A stretch of 64,000 bases of DNA from an uncultured Eubacteriales bacterium (lineage in GTDB: Bacteria; Bacillota; Clostridia; Lachnospirales; Cellulosilyticaceae): contig URVM01000001.1 in the NCBI GenBank assembly GCA_900551325.1, positions 62,001 to 126,000 of the forward strand, written 5' to 3'. Below the pieces are notes generated by a model that worked only from the letters and a program-made list of their open reading frames with translations, was not told the origin of the DNA and searched no databases. Shown here in pieces: positions 1-8,581 of this stretch (its first letter is position 1; each line of letters begins with the position of its first letter). Made by a program: the position numbers and the translations under genes.

Positions 1-927
1 GACGCTACAATTGTAATGCCTGAAACAACACCTTATTTAAAAGTTCAATCTACTAAAGATTTTGGTGGAAATGTTGTACTTCATGGAAGTTGTTATGATG
101 ATGCTTTTGGGGAAGCTTCTCGTATTGAAAAAGAAAACGGAGCTACTTTTATCCATCCTTTTAATGATCCTGACGTTATTTATGGTCAAGGTACAGTTGG
201 TCTTGAAATTTTAGAAGATATTCCAAATCTTGATGTTATTATTTGTCCTATCGGTGGTGGTGGACTTATTAGTGGGGTTGCACTTTATGCTAAATCCATC
301 AATCCTAATATTAAGATTATTGGTGTTCAAGCAGAAGGCGCAAATGCTATGGAACGTAGCTTCAAAACACGTACGCTTACTTCTCTTGATAAAGTAGACA
401 CTATTGCTGAAGGTATTGCAGTAAAAACACCTGGTACACTTACCTTCTCCTACATAAAAGAATACGTAGATGAAATTATTACTGTTAAAGATAGTACAAT
501 TGTAGATAGCCTACTTATTTTAACAGAAAAGCATAAACTACTTACTGAAACATCAGGTGCTGCTTCTCTTGCTGCTCTTAAAAAGTTAAATTTCAAAGGC
601 AAAAAAGTAGCTGCTATTATAAGTGGTGGGAATATTGACATGCTCACTCTTTCAGCACTTATTCGTAGTGGCTTAGTTTCAAGAGGAAGACTTTTCTGCT
701 TTACTATTGAGCTCCCTAATACACCAGGAGAGCTTTTAGAGGTTTCTAAGATTTTAAGCAGTATTAATGCTAATGTGGTAAATCTTGATCACAATCAATT
801 TAAAGCACGTAACCGTTTCAAAAACGTACTCCTTGAAGTAACTGTTGAAACAAATGGTCCAGAACATATTCACCTTATTAAAAATACTTTCGAAGAATAC
901 GGTTATTTTATCACTCAACTTTATTAA
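1..927 (+). CDS. ilvA: Threonine ammonia-lyase, ACT-domain type (5' partial)
   Basis: PLP-dependent deamination of threonine to 2-oxobutyrate, in the cytoplasm. The frame is open from base 1 (D-A-T-I-V before the first Met at base 16), so the N-terminal part with the PLP lysine lies outside the window. The visible part carries the glycine loop CPIGGGGLISG that grips the PLP phosphate, and a C-terminal ACT-like segment (last ~75 residues, beginning CFTIELPNTPGELLEV). That architecture is the ~400-residue single-ACT form (TdcB-like or short IlvA), so it may be catabolic or biosynthetic. Neighbouring genes do not decide this. It converges on pduL across a shared terminator. Confidence 0.9.
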   Translation, partial: DATIVMPETTPYLKVQSTKDFGGNVVLHGSCYDDAFGEASRIEKENGATFIHPFNDPDVIYGQGTVGLEILEDIPNLDVIICPIGGGGLISGVALYAKSINPNIKIIGVQAEGANAMERSFKTRTLTSLDKVDTIAEGIAVKTPGTLTFSYIKEYVDEIITVKDSTIVDSLLILTEKHKLLTETSGAASLAALKKLNFKGKKVAAIISGGNIDMLTLSALIRSGLVSRGRLFCFTIELPNTPGELLEVSKILSSINANVVNLDHNQFKARNRFKNVLLEVTVETNGPEHIHLIKNTFEEYGYFITQLY

Positions 928-936
928 TGTTTGTAT

Positions 937-983
937 ACAAATAAGCACCTATAAAGGTTTGTCCTTTATAGGTGCTTATTTGT
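937..983. terminator. Bidirectional intrinsic terminator
   Basis: A perfect 21-bp inverted repeat (937-957 with 963-983) around a 5-base loop lies between convergent ilvA and pduL. The arms end in T-rich sequence, so it can serve both strands. Confidence 0.85.
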
Positions 984-1004
984 ATTGTTTTATCTTTTAA
1001 CTGC

Positions 1005-1586
1005 CTATTCTTCTATTTCATAGACAACAAATTGATTTGGTTTTACATCAAGTGCATTTGCCTCATCTGTATCAATGTGTAATTCAAGAGTATAACTTTC
1101 ATCTACACGCACTAATACATTATGCAAAGTACCTTTTCTTTCCCCTTCAAACTCAAGAGAAATCATATCTTTATCTTGAAGTCCAAATGCCTTAGCGTCT
1201 TCTGTAGACATATGTACATGTCGTTTAGCAACAATACATCCTTGTGTAAGTTTTACTTGTCCTTTTGGCCCTATAAGTGTTACACCTGGTGTACCTACAA
1301 TATCTCCTGAATCTCTAAGAGGTACTTGTAATTTTAAAAACATAGCATCTGTTTTTGAAATTTCTACCTGTGTCTCTTTTCTTAATGGACCAAGCACACG
1401 TACAGCCTCTAGTTGACGTCCACTTTCTCCTACAATAGTAACACGCTCATCTGCTGCATATTGACCACCCATTAAAGTCTTAATAGGATGAAGCTTAGCG
1501 CCTTCACCAAAAAGTACTTCTAAGTGCTCTTCACATAAATGAATGTGCCTTGCTGAAATGCCGACTGGTATCTCAAACTTTTTCAT
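1005..1586 (-). CDS. pduL: Phosphate propanoyltransferase (PduL family)
   Basis: Interconverts acyl-CoA plus phosphate with acyl-phosphate plus CoA. With an acetate or propionate kinase this gives ATP, and PduL can replace Pta. The protein has 193 residues and two tandem PduL beta-barrel domains. The metal-binding histidine motifs are visible: SARHIHL (H14, H16) and KRHVHMS (H123, H125). No microcompartment-targeting extension is seen at the N-terminus and no shell genes are nearby, so a housekeeping role in acetate formation is more likely than a microcompartment role (inference). The start has AGGAGG seven bases upstream. It lies 46 bp after manA and is probably co-transcribed with hexokinase and manA. 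Confidence 0.9.
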   Translation of the reverse strand: MKKFEIPVGISARHIHLCEEHLEVLFGEGAKLHPIKTLMGGQYAADERVTIVGESGRQLEAVRVLGPLRKETQVEISKTDAMFLKLQVPLRDSGDIVGTPGVTLIGPKGQVKLTQGCIVAKRHVHMSTEDAKAFGLQDKDMISLEFEGERKGTLHNVLVRVDESYTLELHIDTDEANALDVKPNQFVVYEIEE

Positions 1587-1632
1587 TTTATGCCTCCTAG
1601 TATTAACTCAACCTTTGCTCCATACTGTTTTA

Positions 1633-2538
1633 TTAAGCTACAAAGCTCTTAAGTACTGTTAAATGACCTTTAATTTCATAATCACCTGTTGTAGCTGGAA
1701 TAAGGAAGCTATCTCCAAGTTTAATTTCTACTTCAAAGTCTCCTGCAACTAATGTACCTTCTCCCTCTACACATGTATAGATAAAGAATTTTTCTTCGTT
1801 ACTTCTATCTTTTAAGCTATCTTCTACCACGTATTTTTCTACTGTAAAGAATTCACCTTGGCAAAGTAAGTTCTCATTTATTGCAAGTGATGGTTGAAGT
1901 GTAAAATCTGTTACTTCCATAGCCTTATCAAGATGCATTTCACGACCACGGTTATAATCATATACACGATATGTAATATCGCTACTTTGTTGAATTTCTG
2001 CAATAATTACCCCTGGTCCAATAGCATGAATTAAGCCACTTGGAATATAGAAGAAATCACCTTTTTTAACTGAGATTGTATTAAGGTGTTCATCAAGTTT
2101 ACCTTCTAATGCTGCATTTTTGAAGATTTCTTTATCTGTTGTTTTTGTACCCATAACTAAAGTTGCATCTTCTTTAGCATCCATTACATACCAACATTCA
2201 GTTTTACCAAATTGATTCTCAACACGTCTAGCATATTCATCCCCTGGATGTACTTGAACAGATAAGCTATCACGTGAGTTAATAAGTTTTACAAGAAGAG
2301 GAAACTCTTTACCTGCACATTTTGTACCTACAAGCTCAGCTCCAAAAGTATCTATAAGCTCAAGTAAAGTTTTACCTTCATGTTCTCCCATCTTTACAAC
2401 ACTCATACCACCATTGTGTGCTGATACATCCCAGCTTTCACCAATTACACCTTCTGGCATATCATTTCTGTAATTTTCTAGATCGCGTCCACCCCAAATA
2501 CGCTCTACGTATACTGGATTAAATACTAATGGTTTCAT
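1633..2538 (-). CDS. manA: Mannose-6-phosphate isomerase, class I short form
   Basis: Zinc enzyme converting mannose 6-phosphate to fructose 6-phosphate. The protein has 301 residues, the usual length of the Bacillus-type ManA. Zinc ligands are visible as Q95 and H97 in SVQVHPGDEYA, E114 in GKTECWYV and H171 in SGLIHAIGPG. The N-terminus (PVYVERIWGGRDL) is typical of the family. It sits 22 bp downstream of the hexokinase and 46 bp upstream of pduL on the same strand. With the hexokinase it would let mannose enter glycolysis after phosphorylation. Confidence 0.93.
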   Translation of the reverse strand: MKPLVFNPVYVERIWGGRDLENYRNDMPEGVIGESWDVSAHNGGMSVVKMGEHEGKTLLELIDTFGAELVGTKCAGKEFPLLVKLINSRDSLSVQVHPGDEYARRVENQFGKTECWYVMDAKEDATLVMGTKTTDKEIFKNAALEGKLDEHLNTISVKKGDFFYIPSGLIHAIGPGVIIAEIQQSSDITYRVYDYNRGREMHLDKAMEVTDFTLQPSLAINENLLCQGEFFTVEKYVVEDSLKDRSNEEKFFIYTCVEGEGTLVAGDFEVEIKLGDSFLIPATTGDYEIKGHLTVLKSFVA

Positions 2539-2560
2539 CTCGTGTCTCCTTTAATGTCAT

Positions 2561-3856
2561 TTAGTGTGTAAGAGCAGCAATAGCTGTTCCTATTAAGTTA
2601 AGGTCTTCACCTTGAATAAACTCATAGTAATGACCATGATTTTTACTTAAATATTTTCTCATATAATAATCTAGCTTTTGTCTATAGTCTTTTAACTTAT
2701 AGAATGTTGTTCCTTCAGCTACAATGGCTACTGGTCTAGCTTGGTCACGACCTGCACCCGTTTTTAAAATACATGCTGATAATTTAATAGCACAAATTTT
2801 AGCTGCTCTTTCAATCATAGCATCAATAAGTTCATACATTAATGTGGTGTCAGTTGTATCTTCTACACATTTTACAAGGACATTTTCACTATTGTGTGGG
2901 TGAGCCATAAATAAGCTTACATCAATTAGTTCTAAGTTTGTTAAATCTAAGATTTTCTTATTACATTCATCTGAAAAGATTCCTTCTTTTGCAGCACCTT
3001 TTAAAACCTCTTGTACAAGTGGGCCTAAATATCTTCCGCTAATCATCTTTTCTAATTGGTAATCTCCTGGGTTATTAGAAGCTTCATCTAATACTTTATC
3101 CATTACACCACGTGGTAATTTGTTATATGCACCTGATTCTGTATTAATAATCATGGTTTCATCTTGTGCATCAGAGATTTTTGTAATATTTTTTGACTCC
3201 TCTATATAGCACATATTAGTTCCTGTACCAAAGATAAAGCCAATATATCCATCAAATTCACGTTCACTTGTAATCCCTTTACCACCAAGTAAAGTTGCTA
3301 CTGTATCATTTAAGATAGCTACACTACGATTTTTACCATCTACTTCTTTAAGACCTTCTACTAAGTTTGCACCAATCATTTCCCCTACTACTTCTGGTGC
3401 TTTTACTTCTTTTGACCATCTTAAAAGTAAACCATCTTTATCTTTATTAATTTGTGTCGGATATGAGAAGCAAAAACCAATATCTGTAGATTTTGCTGCA
3501 ACATCTTTTGTATAGTCAACTAAGGTGCCAAAGAACTCTTTCTTACTAAGTTCACGTTCAATACCTGGCATTTTTGTTTTTGAAAAGTCACTAATTGTAG
3601 CTTTCATATGATCATCAAAGGTTACTAAACCTACTCTAAAGTTAGTTCCCCCTGCATCAATAACAACAGCTGGTGCATTGGTTTGAATGTTGTTTTTCAC
3701 ACTAAGGTATGTTGGAATCATATCTAGGCTACTTTCTTTAGTAGAAAGACCATTTTCCATTTCTGCAATAAACTTTTGGCATTCTGTTTCAAAATTAAGA
3801 TCGCCATAGTACATGCCTTGTTCACTTAAAAATTGTGTAATGATTGTCTTTGACAT
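2561..3856 (-). CDS. Hexokinase of the eukaryote-like family
   Basis: ATP-dependent phosphorylation of glucose, mannose or a related hexose. The 431 residues resemble the hexokinase_1/hexokinase_2 fold of yeast and animals rather than bacterial Glk or ROK kinases. The phosphate-1 loop is VIDAGGTNFRVGLVTF (D67-GGTNFR). The sugar-binding segment is FCFSYPTQ followed by GLLLRWSK. The catalytic-base motif is NDTVATLLGG (D184), and the phosphate-2 loop is GFIFGTGTNMCYIEE. The start has an AAGAAAGGAAA ribosome binding site. It is the first gene of a probable three-gene operon with manA and pduL. Substrate preference cannot be read from the sequence, but the manA neighbour suggests mannose as well as glucose. 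Confidence 0.87.
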   Translation of the reverse strand: MSKTIITQFLSEQGMYYGDLNFETECQKFIAEMENGLSTKESSLDMIPTYLSVKNNIQTNAPAVVIDAGGTNFRVGLVTFDDHMKATISDFSKTKMPGIERELSKKEFFGTLVDYTKDVAAKSTDIGFCFSYPTQINKDKDGLLLRWSKEVKAPEVVGEMIGANLVEGLKEVDGKNRSVAILNDTVATLLGGKGITSEREFDGYIGFIFGTGTNMCYIEESKNITKISDAQDETMIINTESGAYNKLPRGVMDKVLDEASNNPGDYQLEKMISGRYLGPLVQEVLKGAAKEGIFSDECNKKILDLTNLELIDVSLFMAHPHNSENVLVKCVEDTTDTTLMYELIDAMIERAAKICAIKLSACILKTGAGRDQARPVAIVAEGTTFYKLKDYRQKLDYYMRKYLSKNHGHYYEFIQGEDLNLIGTAIAALTH

Positions 3857-4001
3857 ATGTATTTCCTTTCTTGTATGAGATTACATTTGTATTGTCTATT
3901 TTATCATATCATGTTAAAAGCCTATCGTTAAGTCTAAATTAAGATAAAGTCAGGTATTTTATTATATTTTATTAATATCCTATTTTTTATGTTATCTATT
4001 A

Positions 4002-4030
4002 TTGCTTTTTAAATTTTTAATAGGTATAAT
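4002..4030 (+). promoter_or_regulatory. Sigma-A promoter of yitT-like gene
   Basis: TTGCTT (4002-4007), a 17-base spacer and TATAAT (4025-4030) precede the gene at 4100. The leader that follows holds an imperfect 10-bp inverted repeat (4041-4050 with 4057-4066) that could be an operator or a leader hairpin. Confidence 0.6.
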
Positions 4031-4099
4031 TGACACGTTGAAAGGTTAATAGACTAATCAACCTTTTACATATTATATAACTTTATGGAGACTTAAGCG

Positions 4100-4954
4100 A
4101 TGAATAGTAAGATCAAAAGTATTTTATCTATTTTACTTGGAACTTTTCTCATGTCTATAGCAGTAAATGGTGTACTTGTTCCGAATCATATGTTAAGTGG
4201 AGGTATTAGCGGTATTTCTTTGTTCCTATATTTTTTATTTGGCTGGAACTTAAGTATTCTAAATGTGCTTTTTAATATTCCACTTTTTGTATTAGCTTTC
4301 ATTTATCTAAAGAAGAAATTTATTTGCTTTAGTTTAATTGGAATGATGAGCTTTTCTTTTTGGTTAGAAATAACAAAAGGATTTGTCATTTCTACAACTA
4401 GTCCACTTACCATTATTGTTGTAGCAGGTCTTTTAAACGGTATTGGTGTAGGTATTATTTTTAGAAGTGAGGGTTCTGTAGGTGGTACAGATATTATTGC
4501 TAAAATAGTTAATAAGTTTTTCTCTCTTAGTATGGGAAATGTAATTTTTGCTATTAATATGGTCATTATGGCAACCTCTATTTTTACCTTTGGCCTTGAT
4601 ATTGCTATCTTAACTGCAGCAAGTATGTTCATTAGTAGCCAAACAACTAACTATGTTGTAGACGGTCTAAATAGAAGACGTACAGTCTCCATCATTACTT
4701 GCCCTGATACAGGTCAAGCAATTGCTCGTGAAATTATGGATAGAATGCATCGAGGTGTTACCATTGTTCCTGCTATAGGAGGGTATACTCATCAAAATAA
4801 ATATATTCTTTATGCTAACGTTAACTTAAGAGAAGTTGCAAAAGTTAAAAGTATCGTTTCAACTCACGATCCACATGCCTTTGTAACTGTATCCGATGTA
4901 GCCCAAGTTATAGGAAACGGTAAAGGCTTCATCCCTCTTGAACAAAATAACTAG
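4100..4954 (+). CDS. YitT family membrane protein (DUF161 + DUF2179)
   Basis: Integral membrane protein of unknown function. The 284 residues show about five hydrophobic helices over residues 1-180, including the repeated glycine-rich segments LVPNHMLSGGISGISLFLYF and FRSEGSVGGTDIIAKIV that mark the YitT family. A cytosolic C-terminal DUF2179 domain follows (residues ~190-280; RRRTVSIITC and VPAIGGYTHQNKYILY). Family members are often annotated as possible transporters, but no substrate is established. The start is supported by GGAGAC ten bases upstream. It is a single-gene unit with its own promoter and a terminator shared with the convergent hydrolase. Confidence 0.88.
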   Translation: MNSKIKSILSILLGTFLMSIAVNGVLVPNHMLSGGISGISLFLYFLFGWNLSILNVLFNIPLFVLAFIYLKKKFICFSLIGMMSFSFWLEITKGFVISTTSPLTIIVVAGLLNGIGVGIIFRSEGSVGGTDIIAKIVNKFFSLSMGNVIFAINMVIMATSIFTFGLDIAILTAASMFISSQTTNYVVDGLNRRRTVSIITCPDTGQAIAREIMDRMHRGVTIVPAIGGYTHQNKYILYANVNLREVAKVKSIVSTHDPHAFVTVSDVAQVIGNGKGFIPLEQNN

Positions 4955-4962
4955 TTTTAACA

Positions 4963-5002
4963 AAATAGGGAAAGTACACTTGAAGGTGTACTTTCCCTAT
5001 TT
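4963..5002. terminator. Bidirectional intrinsic terminator
   Basis: An 18-bp stem (4963-4980 with 4985-5002) with a 4-base loop separates yitT from the convergent hydrolase. The 3' arm runs into the last codons of the hydrolase, whose stop is at 4997. Confidence 0.8.
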
Positions 5003-6016
5003 GTATGCCTTATTTCTTAATGTTCTATCGACCTCTAAAAGAGCCTTTGTAAATACTTTAGGCTGATCCATCATGGTTAAATGACCTGCTAATGGTATAG
5101 TTATAAATTTTTTGTAAGGTGCTCTAATCTTTTTGAAGTGTGCTTTTGCTAGAGGATAAGGTGTTTGCCAATCTTCCTCTCCCATAATAATAATAACAGG
5201 TACTTTATACCCTATATTAGACTCATTTAAACCATATTGATCGTATAAAAATGGCCAAAGTTTCTTATAAGTTTTCCCCACATCATATGTAAAGCTCTTA
5301 CCTTCTTTGAAAGTCATATAAGGACTTGTAAATATAGAGCTTATAAATTTAAAATTCGGTGCCATGGCTAACTTATATTTAGCTTGAACTTTACGAACTT
5401 CCATCAAGCGTTTAAGTTCATTATCCATATACACTGGAGCAGGATAAGGCTCTAGAGCTTTTAATTTTTCAATATCCTTTGTATTGCCTGCGTTGGTAGC
5501 ACATGTCATCACTTTTTTAAATCCTACTGTTTCATTTTCTCTAAAACTAACCACTTGCCCTACGCCAATATAATACTCCACATATTGTGCATACTTCTGA
5601 GTAAATAAGGTCCCTAATACACTTCCCCAGGAATGTCCTAATATAATAAGCTTTTCTTTCCCTAATTTTTTAGTTATATACCTTACCACTTCTAGTGTGT
5701 CTATTAACATTTGCGTCATAGTAGTTGTTTCAGATACTTCTTCAACTTTATTAGCAGTTAACGTCTTTCCAGCATTTCTTTGGTCCCATTGTACAACTGT
5801 AAAGTCTTTTTCCCAATCAAACTGAAATTTTGGAATCAAAGGCATCATAGAACATCCTGGGCCCCCATGTAAAAACAGAATAACTGGATTTTCTCTATTT
5901 TCTCCCCTTATATAAATATATTGCCAAATCCCCCCTATTTCTATCTTTTCCATTTCCTCTATACCTTCTTTAGAAGTAATAGCATATTTTTTTCTTTTCC
6001 TGTCTTTAAATAGCAT
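4997..6016 (-). CDS. Alpha/beta hydrolase, proline iminopeptidase-like
   Basis: Predicted serine hydrolase or aminopeptidase of the S33 family. The 339 residues show the oxyanion motif LFLHGGPGCSM, the nucleophile elbow GHSWGSVLG, an acid-bearing strand VIIIMGEEDWQTP and a late catalytic histidine in LAGHLTMMDQP, so the triad looks complete. A short basic N-terminal extension (FKDRKRKKYA) has no clear signal peptide, so it is probably cytoplasmic. GGTGGAGAG stands just before the ATG. It is a single gene with a short AT-rich pentamer repeat upstream. The exact substrate (N-terminal proline peptides or another ester or amide) cannot be assigned. Confidence 0.8.
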   Translation of the reverse strand: MLFKDRKRKKYAITSKEGIEEMEKIEIGGIWQYIYIRGENRENPVILFLHGGPGCSMMPLIPKFQFDWEKDFTVVQWDQRNAGKTLTANKVEEVSETTTMTQMLIDTLEVVRYITKKLGKEKLIILGHSWGSVLGTLFTQKYAQYVEYYIGVGQVVSFRENETVGFKKVMTCATNAGNTKDIEKLKALEPYPAPVYMDNELKRLMEVRKVQAKYKLAMAPNFKFISSIFTSPYMTFKEGKSFTYDVGKTYKKLWPFLYDQYGLNESNIGYKVPVIIIMGEEDWQTPYPLAKAHFKKIRAPYKKFITIPLAGHLTMMDQPKVFTKALLEVDRTLRNKAYK

Positions 6017-6030
6017 CTCTCCACCTCACA

Positions 6031-6055
6031 TTAATTTAATTTAATTTAATTTAAT
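6031..6055. repeat. TTAAT pentanucleotide repeat (5 copies)
   Basis: Five perfect TTAAT units lie 15 bases upstream of the hydrolase start on the minus strand, in its likely leader or promoter zone. Confidence 0.8.
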
Positions 6056-6173
6056 TAAAATCTTTTATCTCTTAGTGTTAATCTTATCTTATCTCTTCTC
6101 ATTTTATCTATAACCTGCTCTACTTAAGTGTGTTAGAAATATAGTAAGATGCTATTTATTTCCTATGCCTTAC

Positions 6174-6806
6174 CTACATAAGTTCAAACTTAATAGTACT
6201 GACTTCTTCGTATAAGCTAATACATGTAACAACTTTATATTCTTCACTAAGAACTATATCCTTTTCTGCTTTTGTACCTAGCACAAAAGGTATTCCCATT
6301 ACTCTTGCCACAAAAATTCTTGCACTTTCTCCTGTTAGCTTTTCAAAGTTATCACGTATAAAGTTCATTAAACTTTGGCACTCAGGTAATGTAAGTTCTC
6401 CTGCTGAGAGTTTATCTTTTAGAATTTTTATGCTTACTACTTGCTCCATCTGTCCTATTTCTTTTACTTTCATCATCTCTTTATACATTTGAATAGCCGT
6501 TTCTGTTAGAACGTTTTTTCTTATTAAACGCTCTAAATCAATATTGTTATCTTCTATTTCCACACTAAACATTTTAGCTAAATCATCTAAAGAAGCTTCA
6601 TCTTTCATATTGACTATCATTTCAATACGTTCTAAAATCTTTGTCTTTGGAAAGAAAGTCTCTTGTCCTGTAGAGACAGATTTTTTGATAAACCATTCTT
6701 CCGGAATAATATTTTTCCTTTTCCATCTATAAAGCTGCCCATAGGAAATACCTGTTTCAATCAGTAAGTCTTTTTTTGAAATAAGTTCTTCTTCCATTAT
6801 GATCAC
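6174..6806 (-). CDS. yhbD: YhbD family protein with MerR-like HTH
   Basis: Member of the Bacillus YhbD (DUF4004) family, always near bactofilin genes as far as I know. The 210 residues start with a MerR-type winged HTH (SKKDLLIETGISYGQLYRWKRKNIIPE), followed by a helical region and an alpha/beta tail. The predicted start is GTG at 6806, which overlaps the stop of the upstream bactofilin by four bases (GTGA), a sign of translational coupling; ATG at 6797 is an alternative. It is the last gene of the bactofilin operon. The HTH suggests it could bind DNA, possibly the operon's own promoter with its twin dyads (inference), but no DNA-binding role is proven for the family. Confidence 0.8.
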   Translation of the reverse strand: MIIMEEELISKKDLLIETGISYGQLYRWKRKNIIPEEWFIKKSVSTGQETFFPKTKILERIEMIVNMKDEASLDDLAKMFSVEIEDNNIDLERLIRKNVLTETAIQMYKEMMKVKEIGQMEQVVSIKILKDKLSAGELTLPECQSLMNFIRDNFEKLTGESARIFVARVMGIPFVLGTKAEKDIVLSEEYKVVTCISLYEEVSTIKFELM

Positions 6807-7516
6807 CCTTTTCTTCCTGCTGTAATTTGAACGATTTCCCCCACCTTTGAGCCTTTATCTATAGAAATAAATTGACTATATTCTACTTTATCTATTTGAC
6901 AATCTGGCCCAATCTCTACATGCTCCCCACGTATAACTTGAACCTGTGCTGTATCTACGTAAATCCTATCTCCTTCTATTTCCTTTCCTATAAAATATCC
7001 CTCTTTATCTCCAAAATCTACAAGCATTTTAGAATTAAACCATCTTTTTAGACCTTTTTCATTCTGTAGCGTAACATTTTTTCCGATCTTTATATTACTT
7101 GCTCCTATTCCCTCTACTTGGCAAGGACCTAAAAGTTGTATAAAAACAGTCTCACTATTAATATATCCATTACTTTCTAAACCACCTCTTAAAATAACTT
7201 CTTCAGCTTCTAAATCCTCTTCTATATCTAACATACCATATATTTTACATGTATCTACCTTAATACTTCCTTGTATTTCTCCTGCTCCAGCAATCCTAAG
7301 CTTTTTACCTTTTAAACTTCCCTCTATTTCTATAGCACCAGCTACTTTAAGCTCCTCAAAATTAATATTTCCTCTTCCTTCTACACTCCCTGCAATTGTA
7401 AATTTGTTACTTTTAATATTTCCTTCTAACTGGCCACTTCCCATTATACGAACTTTATTATACTTACCTTCTATACATGTACCCTCACCCATTATAAGTA
7501 CATCGTCTTTAGCCAT
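6803..7516 (-). CDS. Bactofilin-like polymer-forming protein (YhbE/YhbF type)
   Basis: Predicted cytoskeletal beta-helix protein that self-assembles into filaments at the membrane. In the 237 residues, residues ~10-115 form short repeating strands with regularly spaced hydrophobic and Gly residues (KVRIMGSGQLEGNI, FTIAGSVEGRGNI, LRIAGAGEIQGSI). A second region (~165-237) ends in a tail shared with its upstream neighbour, IGPDCQIDKVEYSQF. In Bacillus subtilis the YhbE/YhbF proteins were renamed BacE/BacF and linked to flagellar assembly. Whether this organism is flagellated cannot be told from the window. It lies 25 bp from its paralog and overlaps yhbD. Confidence 0.85.
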   Translation of the reverse strand: MAKDDVLIMGEGTCIEGKYNKVRIMGSGQLEGNIKSNKFTIAGSVEGRGNINFEELKVAGAIEIEGSLKGKKLRIAGAGEIQGSIKVDTCKIYGMLDIEEDLEAEEVILRGGLESNGYINSETVFIQLLGPCQVEGIGASNIKIGKNVTLQNEKGLKRWFNSKMLVDFGDKEGYFIGKEIEGDRIYVDTAQVQVIRGEHVEIGPDCQIDKVEYSQFISIDKGSKVGEIVQITAGRKG

Positions 7517-7541
7517 ATTAATCCCTCCTTAAATACTACAT

Positions 7542-8330
7542 CTAAATTTTAACTACTTGTTTAACTTGTGCCTTATCGCTAACTTCAATAGACTCTCTAT
7601 ATTCAACTTGGTCGATTTGACAATCTGGTCCAATAACAATCCTATCTCCTCGCACCATTTTTATACTTGCATTTTCTATATAAATTTCGTCCCCTTCTAC
7701 AAGGTTACCGTGAATCTTATTTGTATTTCCTGTAAAGAGCTCAAATAATTTGTATAGTCCAAATCCAGAATTTTGATGATACTTATTCATAGTTACTTTA
7801 GAGGCACCTATCTCATTAAAGCTACAGCTTCCATTTCCACCTCTACATTCAATTGATACACGTTCTGCATTTATCGTTCCAGTATTTCTAATACTACCAT
7901 TTATATTTATTTCTTCTGCTTCAATATTTTTCCCCGAAGCAAGTACACCTGAAATAGATATTTTTTCACACTTAATGTTGCCATCAATAGTTATAGCGCC
8001 AGAACTTGATAAAGTATCTCCTTGCATATCCCCCTCTATTTTACATACACCACTTACTTTACATACCTGTGTGTCGACACTTCCTGTTATTTTTAAAGAA
8101 CCTGAGCATTTAAATTCTTCACTCGTAATATTACCACCTATTTTTGATGAACCTGAGCATCCAAATTTTTCGCAACTAACATGTCCTTCTACCTTAGAGG
8201 AACCTGAACTTGAAAATTTTATACACTGCAAATCTCCATTGATTTTCCCTGATCCACTAATAGAAACATCCTCAAATTTGCCACCTGTATAACTTCCTGA
8301 GCCACTAATTCTTAAATCTCTACTTCCCAT
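7542..8330 (-). CDS. Bactofilin-like polymer-forming protein (YhbE/YhbF type), first gene
   Basis: Paralog of the following gene and first of the operon. The 262 residues have strikingly regular strands rich in G-S-G and S-S (ISGSGSYTGG, ISGSGKINGDL, SSGSSKVEGHV, CSGSSKIGGNI), about nine beta-helix rungs, with Cys recurring at rung starts (F-x-C-S-G). The C-terminal block RGDRIVIGPDCQIDQVEYRE matches the tail of the paralog. Two tandem copies suggest copolymers or an inner and an outer subunit (inference). It is transcribed from a clear sigma-A promoter at 8406-8434. The run of five Cys-Ser-Gly-like rungs is unusual and could bind metal or simply stack. Confidence 0.85.
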   Translation of the reverse strand: MGSRDLRISGSGSYTGGKFEDVSISGSGKINGDLQCIKFSSSGSSKVEGHVSCEKFGCSGSSKIGGNITSEEFKCSGSLKITGSVDTQVCKVSGVCKIEGDMQGDTLSSSGAITIDGNIKCEKISISGVLASGKNIEAEEININGSIRNTGTINAERVSIECRGGNGSCSFNEIGASKVTMNKYHQNSGFGLYKLFELFTGNTNKIHGNLVEGDEIYIENASIKMVRGDRIVIGPDCQIDQVEYRESIEVSDKAQVKQVVKI

Positions 8331-8405
8331 TTCATTGCTCCTTCTACTCTATTTATTTTCTAAGATGTATTTTCAAATATACTTATTTTACTAATTATTG
8401 ACTTA

Positions 8406-8434
8406 ATCATATCACAACATTGTTTCGCTGTAAA
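8406..8434 (-). promoter_or_regulatory. Extended -10 sigma-A promoter of the bactofilin operon
   Basis: On the minus strand TTTACA (8429-8434), a 17-base spacer and TATGAT (8406-8411) preceded by TGA, an extended -10. Spacing and sequence are near consensus. Confidence 0.7.
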
Positions 8435-8455
8435 TGTTTTTTTGTAACATTGTTT
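8416..8455. promoter_or_regulatory. Two AACATTGTTT direct repeats, candidate operators
   Basis: AACATTGTTT occurs at 8416-8425 and 8446-8455. Each holds the small dyad AACA-T-TGTT. The copies are 30 bp apart (about three helical turns), one inside the promoter spacer and one just upstream of the -35. Confidence 0.5.
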
Positions 8456-8532
8456 TATTATTGTATCATTATTAAATTGATTTTAATACACTCAATATAT
8501 AACTATAAAGAAACCAGGAAGTTCTTAAATAC

Positions 8533-8575
8533 AAAAAAGAGCTATAAAACTAGTATTTTCTAGTTATAGCTCTTT
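8533..8575 (-). terminator. Terminator of clpB
   Basis: The stem (8560-8575 with 8536-8553, two-base bulge) is followed on the minus strand by a T6 tract, directly after the clpB stop. Confidence 0.8.
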
Positions 8576-8581
8576 CCACTA

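Noticed and set aside
1005..1586. Microcompartment locus around pduL
   Set aside because: No shell-protein, aldehyde dehydrogenase or encapsulation-peptide signal in the neighbourhood.
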